From: CAZWCE01 sp964632505
Lineage (GTDB): Bacteria > Planctomycetota > Planctomycetia > Pirellulales > Thermoguttaceae
Direction of reading: 5' to 3'
DNA length: 64,000 bases
Assembly (NCBI GenBank): GCA_964632505.1
Contig: CAZWCE010000006.1
Location: forward strand, 186,001-250,000
The notes beneath the pieces are model-generated. The model worked only from the letters and a program-made list of their open reading frames with translations. It made no database searches and was not told the DNA's origin. Shown here piece by piece: positions 17,446 through 27,144 of the stretch. Within the stretch, counting starts at the first letter, position 1. Each line of letters starts with the position of its first letter. The translations under genes were made by a program, and so were the position numbers.

Positions 17446-19038
17446 ATGCAGTGGTTCGGAATCAGGTTGCCGCGAAAGAAATCGCTCGCGCCGTTATTGG
17501 TTTTTCTGATGGTATCGAGTCGCGGGATGACCCCGGCGGAGGACGCGCCGCAATGGGGACGAAAGCATACCCGGAACATGATTTCGCAGGAAGTGGGTTT
17601 GCCGGATTCGTTCGATCCGGGGAAGTGGGATCCGAGGAATGATCGGGTCGACCCGACCACCACGCGGAACGTGCGGTGGACCGCTTCGCTGGGACAGGTC
17701 GCCTACGGTTCGCCGGTGGTCGCCGAGGGGCGCGTTCTGGTTGGTACGAACGAGGCCCTGTCGGACGATCCCCAATTGAAAGGTGACCGCGGTGTGCTGA
17801 TGTGCTTCGCCGAAGACGACGGCGAGTTTCTCTGGGAGTTGGTCGTTCCGAAGATGTATGAAATCAAATTTTCCGATTGGCATCGGGTGGGGATCTCGTC
17901 GACTCCGGTGGTGGAGGACGGCCGCGTCTATCTGACGACCAACCGTTGCGAAGTGGTCTGCCTGGATCTGGCGGGCATGGCCGACGGCAACCAGGGACCC
18001 TATGAAGCGGAAGCGGCGCACATGGCGAACCCGGGCGATCCGCCGGTGAAGCCGACCGATCGACATGCCGATATCCTGTGGCTGACCGACATGGTGGCCG
18101 AGGTGGGGGCGAAGCCGCACAACGCCGCGAACTGCTCGGTCTTGATCGACGGAGATCTTATCTACGTTTGCACCGGCAACGGCGTCGATTGGACACACAG
18201 TCGTGTGATGAATCCCGAAGCCCCCACCCTGATCGTATTGGACAAAAAAACAGGTAAAGTGCTCGCGCGGGACCGCTTCGGGATCGGCCCGAACATCATT
18301 CACGGGCAGTGGTCGTCGCCTTCGATGGGCGTGATCGACGGGAAGAAATACGTCTTCCAGGGGACCGGCAGCGGGTATCTTTTTGCTGTCGGCGCTCTCA
18401 CGTCCGAGCAAGCGGAAAAGGCACGCGCGCAAGAAATCATCCTCGATCTGCAAACGGTGTGGAAGTTCAACGGGCATCCCAAAGCGCAGCTCCAGGAGGT
18501 GGTGCCGCTGGAGCATTTCCACGATACCCATTCTTACGAAGTGGTCGCCAATCCGGTGGTCTTGGATGACCGCATCTACGTGATGTTCACACAAGAACTC
18601 TATCACAAGATGCCGCTGGGGTGGTTGGCGTGTCTCGACGCGAAAGGCGAGGGGGAGACGACGAGGACCGGCGGATTGATCTGGGGATACGACGATGTGA
18701 GCAGCTCCGGTTCGACCGTTTCCATCGCCGATGGACTTTTGTATATTGCCGACGGTGACGGTCGTCTGCATTGTCTCGATGCCGAAACCGGACAGCCGTA
18801 TTGGGTGCACGAAGTGGGCGGGCCGATTTGGGGATCGACGCTGGTGGCCGACGGGAAAGTCTATCTGGGCACCGGCAGACGCGGGTTCTGGATTTTCCGT
18901 CACGGTCGTCGGAAGGAAATCTTGCATGAATGCACCATGCCCGATAAGATCCTCTCGACGCCGACCGCCGCCAACGGTACCCTTTATGTCACCGTTTTCA
19001 AAACGCTCTACGCGATCGCCGAGGAGAATTCCGAGTAA
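17446..19038 (+). CDS. Secreted PQQ-type beta-propeller protein
   Basis: 530 residues. The ATG at 17446 is chosen for its GGGAG ribosome site and the following signal peptide (basic RLPRKK then LAPLLVFLMVS). The mature chain opens PQWGRKHTRNM and is made of propeller blades with tryptophan-docking-like motifs: GEFLWELVVP, SSTPVVEDGRVYLTT, LIVLDKKTGKVLARD, LHCLDAETGQPYWV and GTLYVTV. This is the quinoprotein alcohol dehydrogenase-like fold, but no PQQ-ligand set or haem motif is visible, so a binding or scaffold role is as likely as catalysis. Periplasmic. Converges with the glycosyltransferase gene with only a 6-bp gap. Confidence 0.85.
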   Translation: MQWFGIRLPRKKSLAPLLVFLMVSSRGMTPAEDAPQWGRKHTRNMISQEVGLPDSFDPGKWDPRNDRVDPTTTRNVRWTASLGQVAYGSPVVAEGRVLVGTNEALSDDPQLKGDRGVLMCFAEDDGEFLWELVVPKMYEIKFSDWHRVGISSTPVVEDGRVYLTTNRCEVVCLDLAGMADGNQGPYEAEAAHMANPGDPPVKPTDRHADILWLTDMVAEVGAKPHNAANCSVLIDGDLIYVCTGNGVDWTHSRVMNPEAPTLIVLDKKTGKVLARDRFGIGPNIIHGQWSSPSMGVIDGKKYVFQGTGSGYLFAVGALTSEQAEKARAQEIILDLQTVWKFNGHPKAQLQEVVPLEHFHDTHSYEVVANPVVLDDRIYVMFTQELYHKMPLGWLACLDAKGEGETTRTGGLIWGYDDVSSSGSTVSIADGLLYIADGDGRLHCLDAETGQPYWVHEVGGPIWGSTLVADGKVYLGTGRRGFWIFRHGRRKEILHECTMPDKILSTPTAANGTLYVTVFKTLYAIAEENSE

Positions 19039-19044
19039 CGTGCC

Positions 19045-20214
19045 TCACCTCGCTCGGTTGTCGGGTTCCGAGGCTGTTTCTTTCTCTTCGAGGAGCGATT
19101 CCCATAGGTCTTCGTACCGGTGGACCATCGCCTCGAGCGTGAATTGATCGAGGACCCGTTGTCGATTCTCGTGGCCCAGTCGCCGACGAAACTCGTCCGA
19201 ACGCAGCATGGGTTCGATCTTCTCGATCCAGCTTTCCGTTTCGCCGAAGAGAACCGATTGCCGTTCGATTTCCTCTCCGAGCAGTTCGATCACTCCCTCG
19301 ACGCGGGTTGCGAGGACCGGGAGGCCGGAGGCCATCGCTTGGAGCACGACGTTCGGCATTCCTTCCCAGCGAGAGGGGAGAACCAGAAGCTCGCTCGCGG
19401 CAAGGATTTCCGGAACATCTTCGCGCCATCCGAGAAAACGCACCTGCCCGGTGATGCCGTTCCTCTCGGCGATCGCGGCGAGTTGATCGCGTTCCGGCCC
19501 GTCGCCGACGATCAAGAGTCTCCAATCGGGATGGCGGGGGAGCCACTTCGGGGCGGTTTCGAGAAGCCGGTCGATGCCCTTTTGGTGGGTCAATCGGCCG
19601 ATGCAGGCGATGTTGCGAGTGTTCGGGGAAAGGCCGTATTTTGCAAAATCGGCCGGTTGGGCGGCGGGATACTGCCGGGTGTCGATGCCGTTGGGAATGA
19701 CGACGATCCGCTCCATGGGAACCCGACACCGCTGGTGAGTGAATCGTGCGACCGCCTCGCTCACGCAGACGTAACGGGTGACCGAGGCGCGGGTGAGCCG
19801 GTCGAGTCGGAGATGCCACCGGGCGGCATGTTCCGCCACGCGGACGCCGGAGAGAATCTTCGAGACCTTCTCCTTTGGACCGGCCCAGCGGGAGAGCAGG
19901 TTGGCATGGAAGAGAAACGATTGGATCAATTCCGGGGGATCGTCGGCCAGGAAACGCCGAAAACGTCGGGTCGCTTGCCAAAGTTGGGAAAACCTCCGGA
20001 GATGGAGAAACCGCACTTCGACGCCGGCCTCCTCCAGTCGGGGGACACACGACCGCTCGGGCTGATCCGGCGGCGGCGCCAGACTGTAGACGACCGGGGC
20101 GAATCGGGCGCGGTCGAGCCTTGCGGCCAATTCCGTCAGGCAACGTTCCGCGCCTCCGATCTCCAGTTCCGTGATCACCAGGGCGACTCGGCGAGGTCTT
20201 TTTCCGCGAGACAT
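19045..20214 (-). CDS. Glycosyltransferase family 4 protein
   Basis: 389 residues of GT-B fold. The N-terminal domain opens VALVITELEIGGAERCLTEL, with the acceptor-site GGAER turn. The C-terminal donor domain has IACIGRLTHQKGIDRLL, LLIVGDGPERDQL and the E-x7-E segment PSRWEGMPNVVLQAMASGLP, all GT4 signatures of retaining transferases using nucleotide sugars. It probably adds a sugar to a lipid-linked or envelope glycan on the cytoplasmic face. It begins 7 bp after the stop of the upstream sugar isomerase-like gene on the same strand, so they form one unit, perhaps by arrangement only. The specific sugar is unknown. Confidence 0.9.
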   Translation of the reverse strand: MSRGKRPRRVALVITELEIGGAERCLTELAARLDRARFAPVVYSLAPPPDQPERSCVPRLEEAGVEVRFLHLRRFSQLWQATRRFRRFLADDPPELIQSFLFHANLLSRWAGPKEKVSKILSGVRVAEHAARWHLRLDRLTRASVTRYVCVSEAVARFTHQRCRVPMERIVVIPNGIDTRQYPAAQPADFAKYGLSPNTRNIACIGRLTHQKGIDRLLETAPKWLPRHPDWRLLIVGDGPERDQLAAIAERNGITGQVRFLGWREDVPEILAASELLVLPSRWEGMPNVVLQAMASGLPVLATRVEGVIELLGEEIERQSVLFGETESWIEKIEPMLRSDEFRRRLGHENRQRVLDQFTLEAMVHRYEDLWESLLEEKETASEPDNRAR

Positions 20215-20221
20215 ACCGCGA

Positions 20222-21220
20222 TCACTTTCCGGCGATGATCAAATCAAGCCGCTTGTTGAGCTTCTCGGGGCTCAGTTCGCGGCTGCCTTCCACGGTGATC
20301 CAGCCGTTGTAGCGGATCTGCTCGAGCATCTTGCGGACCTTCGGCCAATCGACTTGGCCCTCGCGAATGTTGACGAAGTCGCCTCCGCGGGGCTTCGACT
20401 TGTCGATGGTGAAGTCCTTGACGTGGATCTTGACCACTTCCGGACCGGCTGCCAGAAGCCATTCTTCGGGAAGAGCGTACTTCACGTGGTTGCCGATATC
20501 GAAGTACATCTTGATCCAGGGATTATCAAACGACCGGACGAAGGAGGCAAACAACTCGGGGCTGCACCAGAGGTGGTTCCAGACGTTTTCGATGGCGATC
20601 ATCACTCCCTCTTTGGCCGCCAGGGGGATCAGTTCCTCGATCGCCCGCCGAGAGGATTCGGTCGCGTAGTTTTGAGCCTGGATGTATTCTTGGTAAGGCG
20701 TGTTGTCGCCGGCCGCCACCCGACTGACGCGGCAGGTCTTTGGATCGAACTCGATGTCGTAGTTCCACGGCTCGGGCATCGTCATGCCGCCGACCCGGCA
20801 GGGAACGAGGAGAATCGCATCGGCCCCGTAGCCGGCCGCGGCGCGGATCGCCTTTTTCGTTTCTTCGATCGACTGCTTCACCACCTCCGGATCCTCATGA
20901 TTGAACCGGGCCCAACCCCGCATGACCGAATGGATCCGGATGCCGAATGAATCGGCCATCTTCTGTTTCGCGAACGCCTCCTCGGGAGTGAGGTCGAAGT
21001 TCTGGACCTCCATCCCTTGAATGCCCGCGGCGGCCCATTCTTCGCAGAGATGTTCGGTCGGCGACCGAGCGATCAACGCTTTATAAAGTTTGGTGTCGAA
21101 CGTGTTTTTTTCTTCCTCGGCCCTGGTGCAACAAGGAGACAAGGAATGGGAAAGCCAGGTACCGGCGACGGCACCGGCGGAAGTGGCGAGAAAGTGACGT
21201 CGCGATGTTCCGGAACGCAT
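20222..21220 (-). CDS. Tat-exported sugar phosphate isomerase/epimerase-like TIM barrel
   Basis: 332 residues. The ATG at 21220 follows AAGGAGA, and the N-terminus TSRRHFLATSAGAVAGTWLS is a twin-arginine signal. The body is an AP-endonuclease-2/xylose-isomerase-type TIM barrel: GIQGMEVQNFDL, IAIENVWNHLW (metal-ligand Glu), MYFDIGNHVKYA, VKIHVKDFTID and GWITVEGSREL keep the Glu-Asp-His-Glu metal site order. Such proteins act as epimerases, isomerases or 3-keto-sugar lyases. It lies divergently from two Gfo/Idh/MocA enzymes (343-bp shared region), the usual partnership in 3-keto-glycoside metabolism. Periplasmic by its signal. Reaction is inference. Confidence 0.86.
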   Translation of the reverse strand: MRSGTSRRHFLATSAGAVAGTWLSHSLSPCCTRAEEEKNTFDTKLYKALIARSPTEHLCEEWAAAGIQGMEVQNFDLTPEEAFAKQKMADSFGIRIHSVMRGWARFNHEDPEVVKQSIEETKKAIRAAAGYGADAILLVPCRVGGMTMPEPWNYDIEFDPKTCRVSRVAAGDNTPYQEYIQAQNYATESSRRAIEELIPLAAKEGVMIAIENVWNHLWCSPELFASFVRSFDNPWIKMYFDIGNHVKYALPEEWLLAAGPEVVKIHVKDFTIDKSKPRGGDFVNIREGQVDWPKVRKMLEQIRYNGWITVEGSRELSPEKLNKRLDLIIAGK

Positions 21221-21563
21221 CGGGATTCTCCTTTTCGTATTGTGGCGCGATGCCGGGAGATGATCCAAAAATCGATCCCGGCTCGGATTCCAATCATCGA
21301 TCATTCAGAACAAGAATGTCCTGGGGGTCGGGTGAGGTTTCGAGCTATTGTAATGGATGGCCGCCCGAAAATCCAATCACTTTGAAGATTCGACGGAGGA
21401 TTCATCGCGGGAATTCTTGACTTGCCCTATTGGACTTGTCACACTGGATGGAAGAACCGTTCGATCCCGATTCCGTACGATGCTTCCCTTGCCGTACGGG
21501 TTTCCTTTGGAAAAAGAGAACACCAGAAGTAAACGATGGAAAACCTCGAACAAGGAGATCCTC
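21221..21563. other. Divergent promoter region
   Basis: 343 bp between the sugar isomerase-like gene (minus) and the first Gfo/Idh gene (plus). It must carry both promoters, but no clean -35/-10 pair is readable. A TGTAAT near 21349-21354 is the only -10-like element on the plus strand. No gene seen. Confidence 0.5.
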
Positions 21564-22859
21564 ATGAACGTATCCCGTAGAAGCTTTCTCGCGGCCGGTT
21601 CGCTGGCGGCCCTGGCCACTCCCGCGATCCACGCGAGCCAGAAGGAAAAGAAATATCGCACGGCGCTGGTGGGAACCGGCTGGTGGGGAATGAATATCCT
21701 CGAGACCGCAGTGAAATTGGGTTCCGCCGACGTGGTGGCGATGTGCGATGTGGACCGAAATCAGTTGGAGCCGGCGGTCACGAAAATCGAGGAGATGTGC
21801 GACAGCCGTCCGAAGAAGTATACCGATTATCGTGAGCTGATCGAAAAAGAGAAGCCGGAGATTGTCATCGTGGCCACGCCCGACCACTGGCATCCGCTGA
21901 TCACCATCGCCGCGGTGAACGCCGGGGCGCATGTCTACGTCGAGAAGCCGATCTCTCATACGATTCTCGAAGGACTGGCGATGGTCCGCGCCGCTCGGGC
22001 GAACGACCGGGTCGTTCAGGTGGGGACGCATCGACGCGCTTCGCCGCACAACATCTCGGCGATGGAATTTCTCCGCAGCGGCAAGCTCGGCAAGATCGGG
22101 TCGGTCCGGGCGTTCGTGCATTACCCGGGTGGTCCGGGGACGGTCGTGGAGGATACCGACGTTCCCGAAGGGCTCGACTGGGACCTATGGTGCGGCCCGG
22201 CCCCGAAGGTGCCGTTCAACCCGAAAATTCACCCCAAGGGCTTCCGGCGTTTTCTCGATTACGCCAACGGAACGCTCGGCGACTGGGGCATCCACTGGCT
22301 CGACCAGATCCTCTGGTGGTCGGAGGAGAAGCATCCGAAAATGGTCGCCTCCAGCGGCGGGCGGTTCATTGTCGAAGATAACACCGACGCCCCCGATGCA
22401 CAGAATGTGGTGTACCAGTTCGACGATTTCATGGTGTCCTGGGAGCATCGTCGTTTCGCCGGCAACAGCGCGGAGCGTCACAATATCGGTTGCTATTTCT
22501 ACGGCACCGAAGGAACCCTGCATCTCGGTTGGCTCGACGGGTGGTCCTTCTATCCCCGCAAGCAGCATTCGGCGGAAGCGAAAATCCACGTGGAACCCCA
22601 ACTGAATGAACCGGACCATCAGAACATCAAGGAACTGTACGTCGATTTCCTTGATGCGATCGAGACCGGTCGCAAGCCGATCTGCGATATCGAAATCGGC
22701 CACCACTCCACCACGATGAGCCTTTTGGGCATGCTCTCGCTGAAACTGGGACGAAGTGTCGTCTGGGACGGCGAAAAGCAGACGATCCCGAACGATCCGG
22801 AAGCGGCGGCTCTCTTAAAACGCGAATATCGCGGCGAGTGGACCTACCCGGAGGTGTAA
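21564..22859 (+). CDS. Tat-exported Gfo/Idh/MocA oxidoreductase
   Basis: 431 residues from the ATG at 21564, set by AAGGAG upstream and the twin-arginine signal MNVSRRSFLAAGSLAALATP. The Rossmann domain has TALVGTGWWGMNIL (34-47) and the family EKPISHT, with VATPDHWHPL before it; the C-terminal alpha/beta domain follows (GDWGIHWLDQILWWSEEK). The family transfers hydride between NAD(P) or a tightly bound cofactor and a sugar hydroxyl; exported members keep the cofactor bound and commonly oxidise C3 of glycosides. Next to a second Gfo/Idh gene 111 bp downstream. Confidence 0.92.
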   Translation: MNVSRRSFLAAGSLAALATPAIHASQKEKKYRTALVGTGWWGMNILETAVKLGSADVVAMCDVDRNQLEPAVTKIEEMCDSRPKKYTDYRELIEKEKPEIVIVATPDHWHPLITIAAVNAGAHVYVEKPISHTILEGLAMVRAARANDRVVQVGTHRRASPHNISAMEFLRSGKLGKIGSVRAFVHYPGGPGTVVEDTDVPEGLDWDLWCGPAPKVPFNPKIHPKGFRRFLDYANGTLGDWGIHWLDQILWWSEEKHPKMVASSGGRFIVEDNTDAPDAQNVVYQFDDFMVSWEHRRFAGNSAERHNIGCYFYGTEGTLHLGWLDGWSFYPRKQHSAEAKIHVEPQLNEPDHQNIKELYVDFLDAIETGRKPICDIEIGHHSTTMSLLGMLSLKLGRSVVWDGEKQTIPNDPEAAALLKREYRGEWTYPEV

Positions 22860-22970
22860 ATGTCCCGTTTCGAAATCATTGCTTTTTCATCCATATCGGT
22901 AATCGAATGTCCGCGTCTCTTACTTATTTAAGGCGAGGGCATCGAAACCGAATCATGTCAGGAGGTTTTT

Positions 22971-24302
22971 ATGCAGAGAAATCAACTTTCGCGGCGCGAT
23001 GCTCTGAAGATGGGCGGCGGAGCAACACTGGCGGCCCTGGCCGCTCCCCTTTACGTGCCCTCGAGCGCATTGGGACAAAACGGAAAGAAAGGCGCCAACG
23101 ACAAGATCATCCTCGGTTACGTGGGGATGGGACGACGGGCGAAGCAACTTTTGCCGGGAGTGCCCGAGGGATCGAAATCCCAAGAGGTCGAGGTGGCGGC
23201 GATCGCCGACGTTTACCTCCCCCGGGCGGAAAGCGTCGCCAAAAAGTATCAGGCCGAGGCCTATCAGGATTACCGCAAACTGCTCGAACGCGAGGACATC
23301 GATGCGATCGTGACCGCGACGAACGATCATTGGCGGGCGAAGGTCTGCATCGAAGCGGCCCAGTCGGGCAAAGATATTTACGGTGAAAAACCGATGAGCC
23401 TGACGATCGCCGAGGGGCGGATCATGGTCGAGGCGGTTCGGCAGTACAAGAGGGTCTTCCAGACCGGAAGCCAGCAGCGTTCCAATTCGGTGAACCGGCA
23501 CGGGTGTGAGTTGGTGCGCAACGGGCACATCGGCAAGGTGACCAAGGTCATCGCGGAGAACTATCCCAGCCCCTGGTATGGCGATCTGCCGGGGCAGCCG
23601 GTTCCCGACGGGCTCGATTGGGACATGTGGGCCGGTCCGGTCCAGCCGGTCCCTTATCACAAAGACCTCTTCACGCCGCGGGCGAATCCCGGGTGGATCT
23701 CTTTCCAGCCCTATTCCGGAGGCGAAGTGACCGGGTGGGGGGCTCACGGGCTCGATCAGATCCAATGGGCCCTCGGCATGGATGGTACCGGTCCGGTCGA
23801 GATTTGGGTCGAAGGAGGCGACTTCGATCCGCCGACGTATCACGAGCCGGAATCCCGGTCACGCGGCAATAAGGTGTGTGCGATTCCGGTCGTCAAGTAC
23901 AAGTATGAGAACGGTCCGGTCGTGGAATTCGGCGACGGCCTCGGCGGGGGCGGCATCTTCATCGGCGAAAAAGGCACGATTCGTATCGACCGCGGCCGCG
24001 TTTCCAGTGACCCGGAAGGCATCGCCAAGGAAGAAATCGCCGATGACGGCGTTCATCTTTACAAGAGCGATAATCATATGCAGAATTGGCTCGATTGCAT
24101 CCGCAGCCGTGAGCTGCCGGTGTGCGACGTGGAGATCGGGCACCGCAGCACGACCGTCTGCCATCTGGCGAACATCGCACGTTGGGTCGGCCGCAAGCTG
24201 AGGTGGGACCCGATCACCGAGACCTTCCCCGGCGACGATGAAGCGAATGCCCACCTCGACCGCGAGCGTCGAAAGCAGTACGATCTGCCGAAGACGATTT
24301 GA
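22971..24302 (+). CDS. Tat-exported Gfo/Idh/MocA oxidoreductase
   Basis: 443 residues. Strong AGGAGG ribosome site. Twin-arginine signal LSRRDALKMGGGATLAALA. The nucleotide-binding turn is ILGYVGMGRRAKQLL (47-61) and the EKP motif is GEKPMSLTIAEG; TATNDHWRAKVC precedes it. WGAHGLDQIQWALG is the conserved C-terminal-domain His region. It is paralogous to the gene immediately upstream and probably transcribed with it, so the two may act on different glycosides or in the forward and reverse directions of one cycle. Followed by a strong terminator. Confidence 0.92.
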   Translation: MQRNQLSRRDALKMGGGATLAALAAPLYVPSSALGQNGKKGANDKIILGYVGMGRRAKQLLPGVPEGSKSQEVEVAAIADVYLPRAESVAKKYQAEAYQDYRKLLEREDIDAIVTATNDHWRAKVCIEAAQSGKDIYGEKPMSLTIAEGRIMVEAVRQYKRVFQTGSQQRSNSVNRHGCELVRNGHIGKVTKVIAENYPSPWYGDLPGQPVPDGLDWDMWAGPVQPVPYHKDLFTPRANPGWISFQPYSGGEVTGWGAHGLDQIQWALGMDGTGPVEIWVEGGDFDPPTYHEPESRSRGNKVCAIPVVKYKYENGPVVEFGDGLGGGGIFIGEKGTIRIDRGRVSSDPEGIAKEEIADDGVHLYKSDNHMQNWLDCIRSRELPVCDVEIGHRSTTVCHLANIARWVGRKLRWDPITETFPGDDEANAHLDRERRKQYDLPKTI

Positions 24303-24330
24303 TCGTTTCGCATCCATCGAAGCGAACCAC

Positions 24331-24366
24331 AGCCGGCCCACGCCTCGTGCGTGCGTCGGCTTTTTT
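24331..24366 (+). terminator. Rho-independent terminator of the Gfo/Idh pair
   Basis: AGCCG (24331-24335) pairs with CGGCT (24357-24361) and inside it CACGC pairs with GCGTG, followed directly by six T. It ends the plus-strand unit 29 bp after its stop. Confidence 0.85.
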
Positions 24367-24399
24367 CATGAAAAGACCGGAGCCTTCGAGGGGATCCGT

Positions 24400-27144
24400 C
24401 TATTCGGCGATGAGGAACAGGGCGTCCATCGGTCCGAGCGCGAGCGGCTTATCCGTCGGAACCGGTCGGCCGTTGTTGGTTCGGGGGTCTTGCTTCGGCG
24501 AGCCCTGGATGCGACAGAAGGAACGCCCCGGAAATCGCTTCGCCAGATCGATCTCGACCGGATGATCGGCCGGGTTCGCCAGCACCGCGCCGTGCTCGAA
24601 ACCGCGGACGATGGCATCCGGCGCGGCGGTCGCGTAGACCTGCTGAATCACGACCGGCTCTGGGCCTTCGACGGTCACTACCAGATCGAGACTTTTTCCC
24701 GTGATTCCCTTGAAATAGAAGGTCGAATCGAACGGCTCCCCCCCCACCCAGCTCATGAACTCTTGCGGCGGTGTGATCGTTTCGGGGCCTGCCGGGTCCG
24801 TGATCCGCACACCACCCCACCGGGCGTGGTCCGTGGTGGAATGGTCTTTCGGTCCGCAATCGGCGACGAAGCTCAATCGAATGCGTTCCCCCGTCCAACG
24901 CTCGAGCGACACTTCGTGCGGCATCCATCGGAACGCTTTCTGATGATGTTCGAAGATTTTCGTACCGCTTTTCGCCGGTGCGTCGCTTCCGGCCTCGTTC
25001 ACGAAAACCTGAAAGAGGACGCCGTCGCTCCGCTCGGGACTCAGCTCGCCCATGCCGGTGTGCAGATGGAGAACGCCGCCTTTCGGAACGGTCGGCTCGC
25101 GCTGCCAGTAAGTGTAGCCGGTTCTCGGTCCGGGTTCGTCTCGCTTATAAGGAGGGTGGGTCTGATAGGCGGGGAGGGTGAGGTCGCCGATGGTCAAGGC
25201 ATCGCGGAAGAGTACGCCGGCCCCGGACTCGGGATCGATGGCGGTTTCGCGCTCGCCGCGATAGGCCATTCCTCCGGGGGGCGTTTCTTTGCGGATGAGG
25301 ATCGACTCGGGAAGCAGATTCCGGCACCAGAGGCGTCGTGCGATGTTCGCCGGCTCGCCCGCCCGGCGTTGGGCCGTCGCCCGAATGCTGACGAACAGAT
25401 TGCTGTTCGGCGTGGGGATTTTTTCGAGATCCAGTGTGATGGTCCCTTCCCCTGGAGCCGAGGGGGTTTCGAGGTGCAAATGCCCGTTTTGCAGGGAGGG
25501 TTCCGAAGTCGGGCTGTCGAAGTGCCTCGCCGTTTCTTGCGTGATTTCGCCGCGGTTGGAACCGAAAACGATCGGGGCTTCGGCCGCGAGGCGCATCGGC
25601 GGCGTGATCGGTTTTCCGAGCCATCCGGTGCGATCGGCGGTGCCCATGCGGAGTTCATCCCAAATGCCGTACATCTCGCCCGGTTCGGTCGGGGCTCCGA
25701 AGGAGTAGCAGGTGGCGGCATCGGTGAACGTGCAGATCGCCATGACCACTCGATGGGTCGAGAAGGGGACGTCGGGGCGTTTCGGGCGTCCCGGCCGGTC
25801 GCCCGGCTCGTTGTACTTGTGATTGACGTAATTGAGTGTCGGTTCGGCGGCGTGGTCGCGCCAGTAGAAATGGCGATTCAGTCCTCCCGACCAATCGGTG
25901 ATCTCCTTGTCGCGAAGATGGGGCCATCCTTCGCTTTCGATCCCGTTGAGGATGCCGAACGCCCGCTGGTTGCGGAGACTCATCCCGTCGGCCATGATCA
26001 GCCGGTCCGGCCCGAGTTGGTCGCGAAGGGCCCGGCAGAAGCGGACCACCCCGACGCCGTAGGTGTTCACCGGCTCGCCGCGCGGACCGAGATCGAAGAT
26101 GCCGAAGTCGACCTCGCCGTCGGCGTTGCAATCGGGACCGCGTTTCGTCGAGCCTCTCAATTCGTGATGGAGCACGTCGAATTCGAGGCCGTCGAAAGCG
26201 GCCAGGCGTCCCCCTGCGAGGAAGCGATTGCCGAGCACTTCGCAAAGGACGTCGGCACAGGTGCGCCCCTGCTTGTCGCGCGGGCATTCGGTCGAGTAGT
26301 TGTAGTACCAGAGGAGATGGGACCTGCCGCCCCAGGGGCCTTCGGACACATGGGCGGCGGCGTAGGCCTTGCCGGCGGGCAGTCCGATCGGTTCGGTGCC
26401 GTACGCGCCGCGGCGGACGCGAATCGTCCCCTTTTTCGCATCGACCGAGACCAGTTGTACTTGTTCGCTGTGGTGCCAATCGGGTTTGCCGTCGCGAAGG
26501 AGACAAAGGCCGATGTCCTCATGGGCGTCGCGATACCGTCCGATGTTCGTCCGAAAGAGAGAGGGATCGCTCACGGCGATTTCGGTGATGCCTTCTTCGG
26601 CGGGAACGTCCTTTTCGATGAGCGCTCCGTTGTAGTAGATGAAGTGTCCGGCGAAGAAGGGATTCTCGCGCGTGAAGTCCGCCGTGAGCGGCGCGGCCGG
26701 TTGACGATGGCTCGAGGGCGCCGCGCTGGAATCGATCGGTCGAGGCATTTCGAGAAAGTCGAACCGCGGGTCGCGGGCGTTTCCGTTGAAATGGAGCAGC
26801 ACGGCCTGTTCGGGATGATTTCGTTTGAATCGCGTGAAATACTCGATATTGTGCACCGAACGGCCGGGCACCTCTTCTTCGAGCACTTTGCCCATGATGC
26901 CCATCAGCCGGGAGAAGGAAGCGTCCCATCTTTCATAGGGAATCCCCCTGGAGGCATATCCTTCGCTGGCTCGAAAGAAAAAGGCCCGAGGGTAGTTGTC
27001 TTGAAGGATTTCCAGCTTGCGGGAACTGAGCTGCTGGGCGAGGATCGGCGAGACTGCGAATATCGAGAGGAGGACCGGGATCGCGACCAACAGTCGTCGC
27101 GGACCTCCTGCCGTTTGAAGATGGGATGAAACTGGTCGGTTCAT
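24400..27144 (-). CDS. Large secreted protein, glycoside-hydrolase-like
   Basis: 914 residues from the ATG at 27144, chosen because GGAGG lies 10 nt upstream; an ATG 7 codons earlier has no ribosome site. A signal peptide (RRLLVAIPVLLSIFAVSPIL) is followed by a first domain to about 300, then a barrel-like segment with FDGLEFDV (about 317-324), a calcium-loop-like DCNADGEVDF (338-347), RLIMADGMSL and GIESEGWPHL, which reads like an active-site face of a TIM-barrel glycosidase. C-terminal regions look like beta-sandwich carbohydrate-binding domains. The family is common in planctomycetes and not characterised to my knowledge. It converges on the Gfo/Idh unit, in a glycan-processing setting. 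Enzymatic assignment is tentative. Confidence 0.7.
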   Translation of the reverse strand: MNRPVSSHLQTAGGPRRLLVAIPVLLSIFAVSPILAQQLSSRKLEILQDNYPRAFFFRASEGYASRGIPYERWDASFSRLMGIMGKVLEEEVPGRSVHNIEYFTRFKRNHPEQAVLLHFNGNARDPRFDFLEMPRPIDSSAAPSSHRQPAAPLTADFTRENPFFAGHFIYYNGALIEKDVPAEEGITEIAVSDPSLFRTNIGRYRDAHEDIGLCLLRDGKPDWHHSEQVQLVSVDAKKGTIRVRRGAYGTEPIGLPAGKAYAAAHVSEGPWGGRSHLLWYYNYSTECPRDKQGRTCADVLCEVLGNRFLAGGRLAAFDGLEFDVLHHELRGSTKRGPDCNADGEVDFGIFDLGPRGEPVNTYGVGVVRFCRALRDQLGPDRLIMADGMSLRNQRAFGILNGIESEGWPHLRDKEITDWSGGLNRHFYWRDHAAEPTLNYVNHKYNEPGDRPGRPKRPDVPFSTHRVVMAICTFTDAATCYSFGAPTEPGEMYGIWDELRMGTADRTGWLGKPITPPMRLAAEAPIVFGSNRGEITQETARHFDSPTSEPSLQNGHLHLETPSAPGEGTITLDLEKIPTPNSNLFVSIRATAQRRAGEPANIARRLWCRNLLPESILIRKETPPGGMAYRGERETAIDPESGAGVLFRDALTIGDLTLPAYQTHPPYKRDEPGPRTGYTYWQREPTVPKGGVLHLHTGMGELSPERSDGVLFQVFVNEAGSDAPAKSGTKIFEHHQKAFRWMPHEVSLERWTGERIRLSFVADCGPKDHSTTDHARWGGVRITDPAGPETITPPQEFMSWVGGEPFDSTFYFKGITGKSLDLVVTVEGPEPVVIQQVYATAAPDAIVRGFEHGAVLANPADHPVEIDLAKRFPGRSFCRIQGSPKQDPRTNNGRPVPTDKPLALGPMDALFLIAE

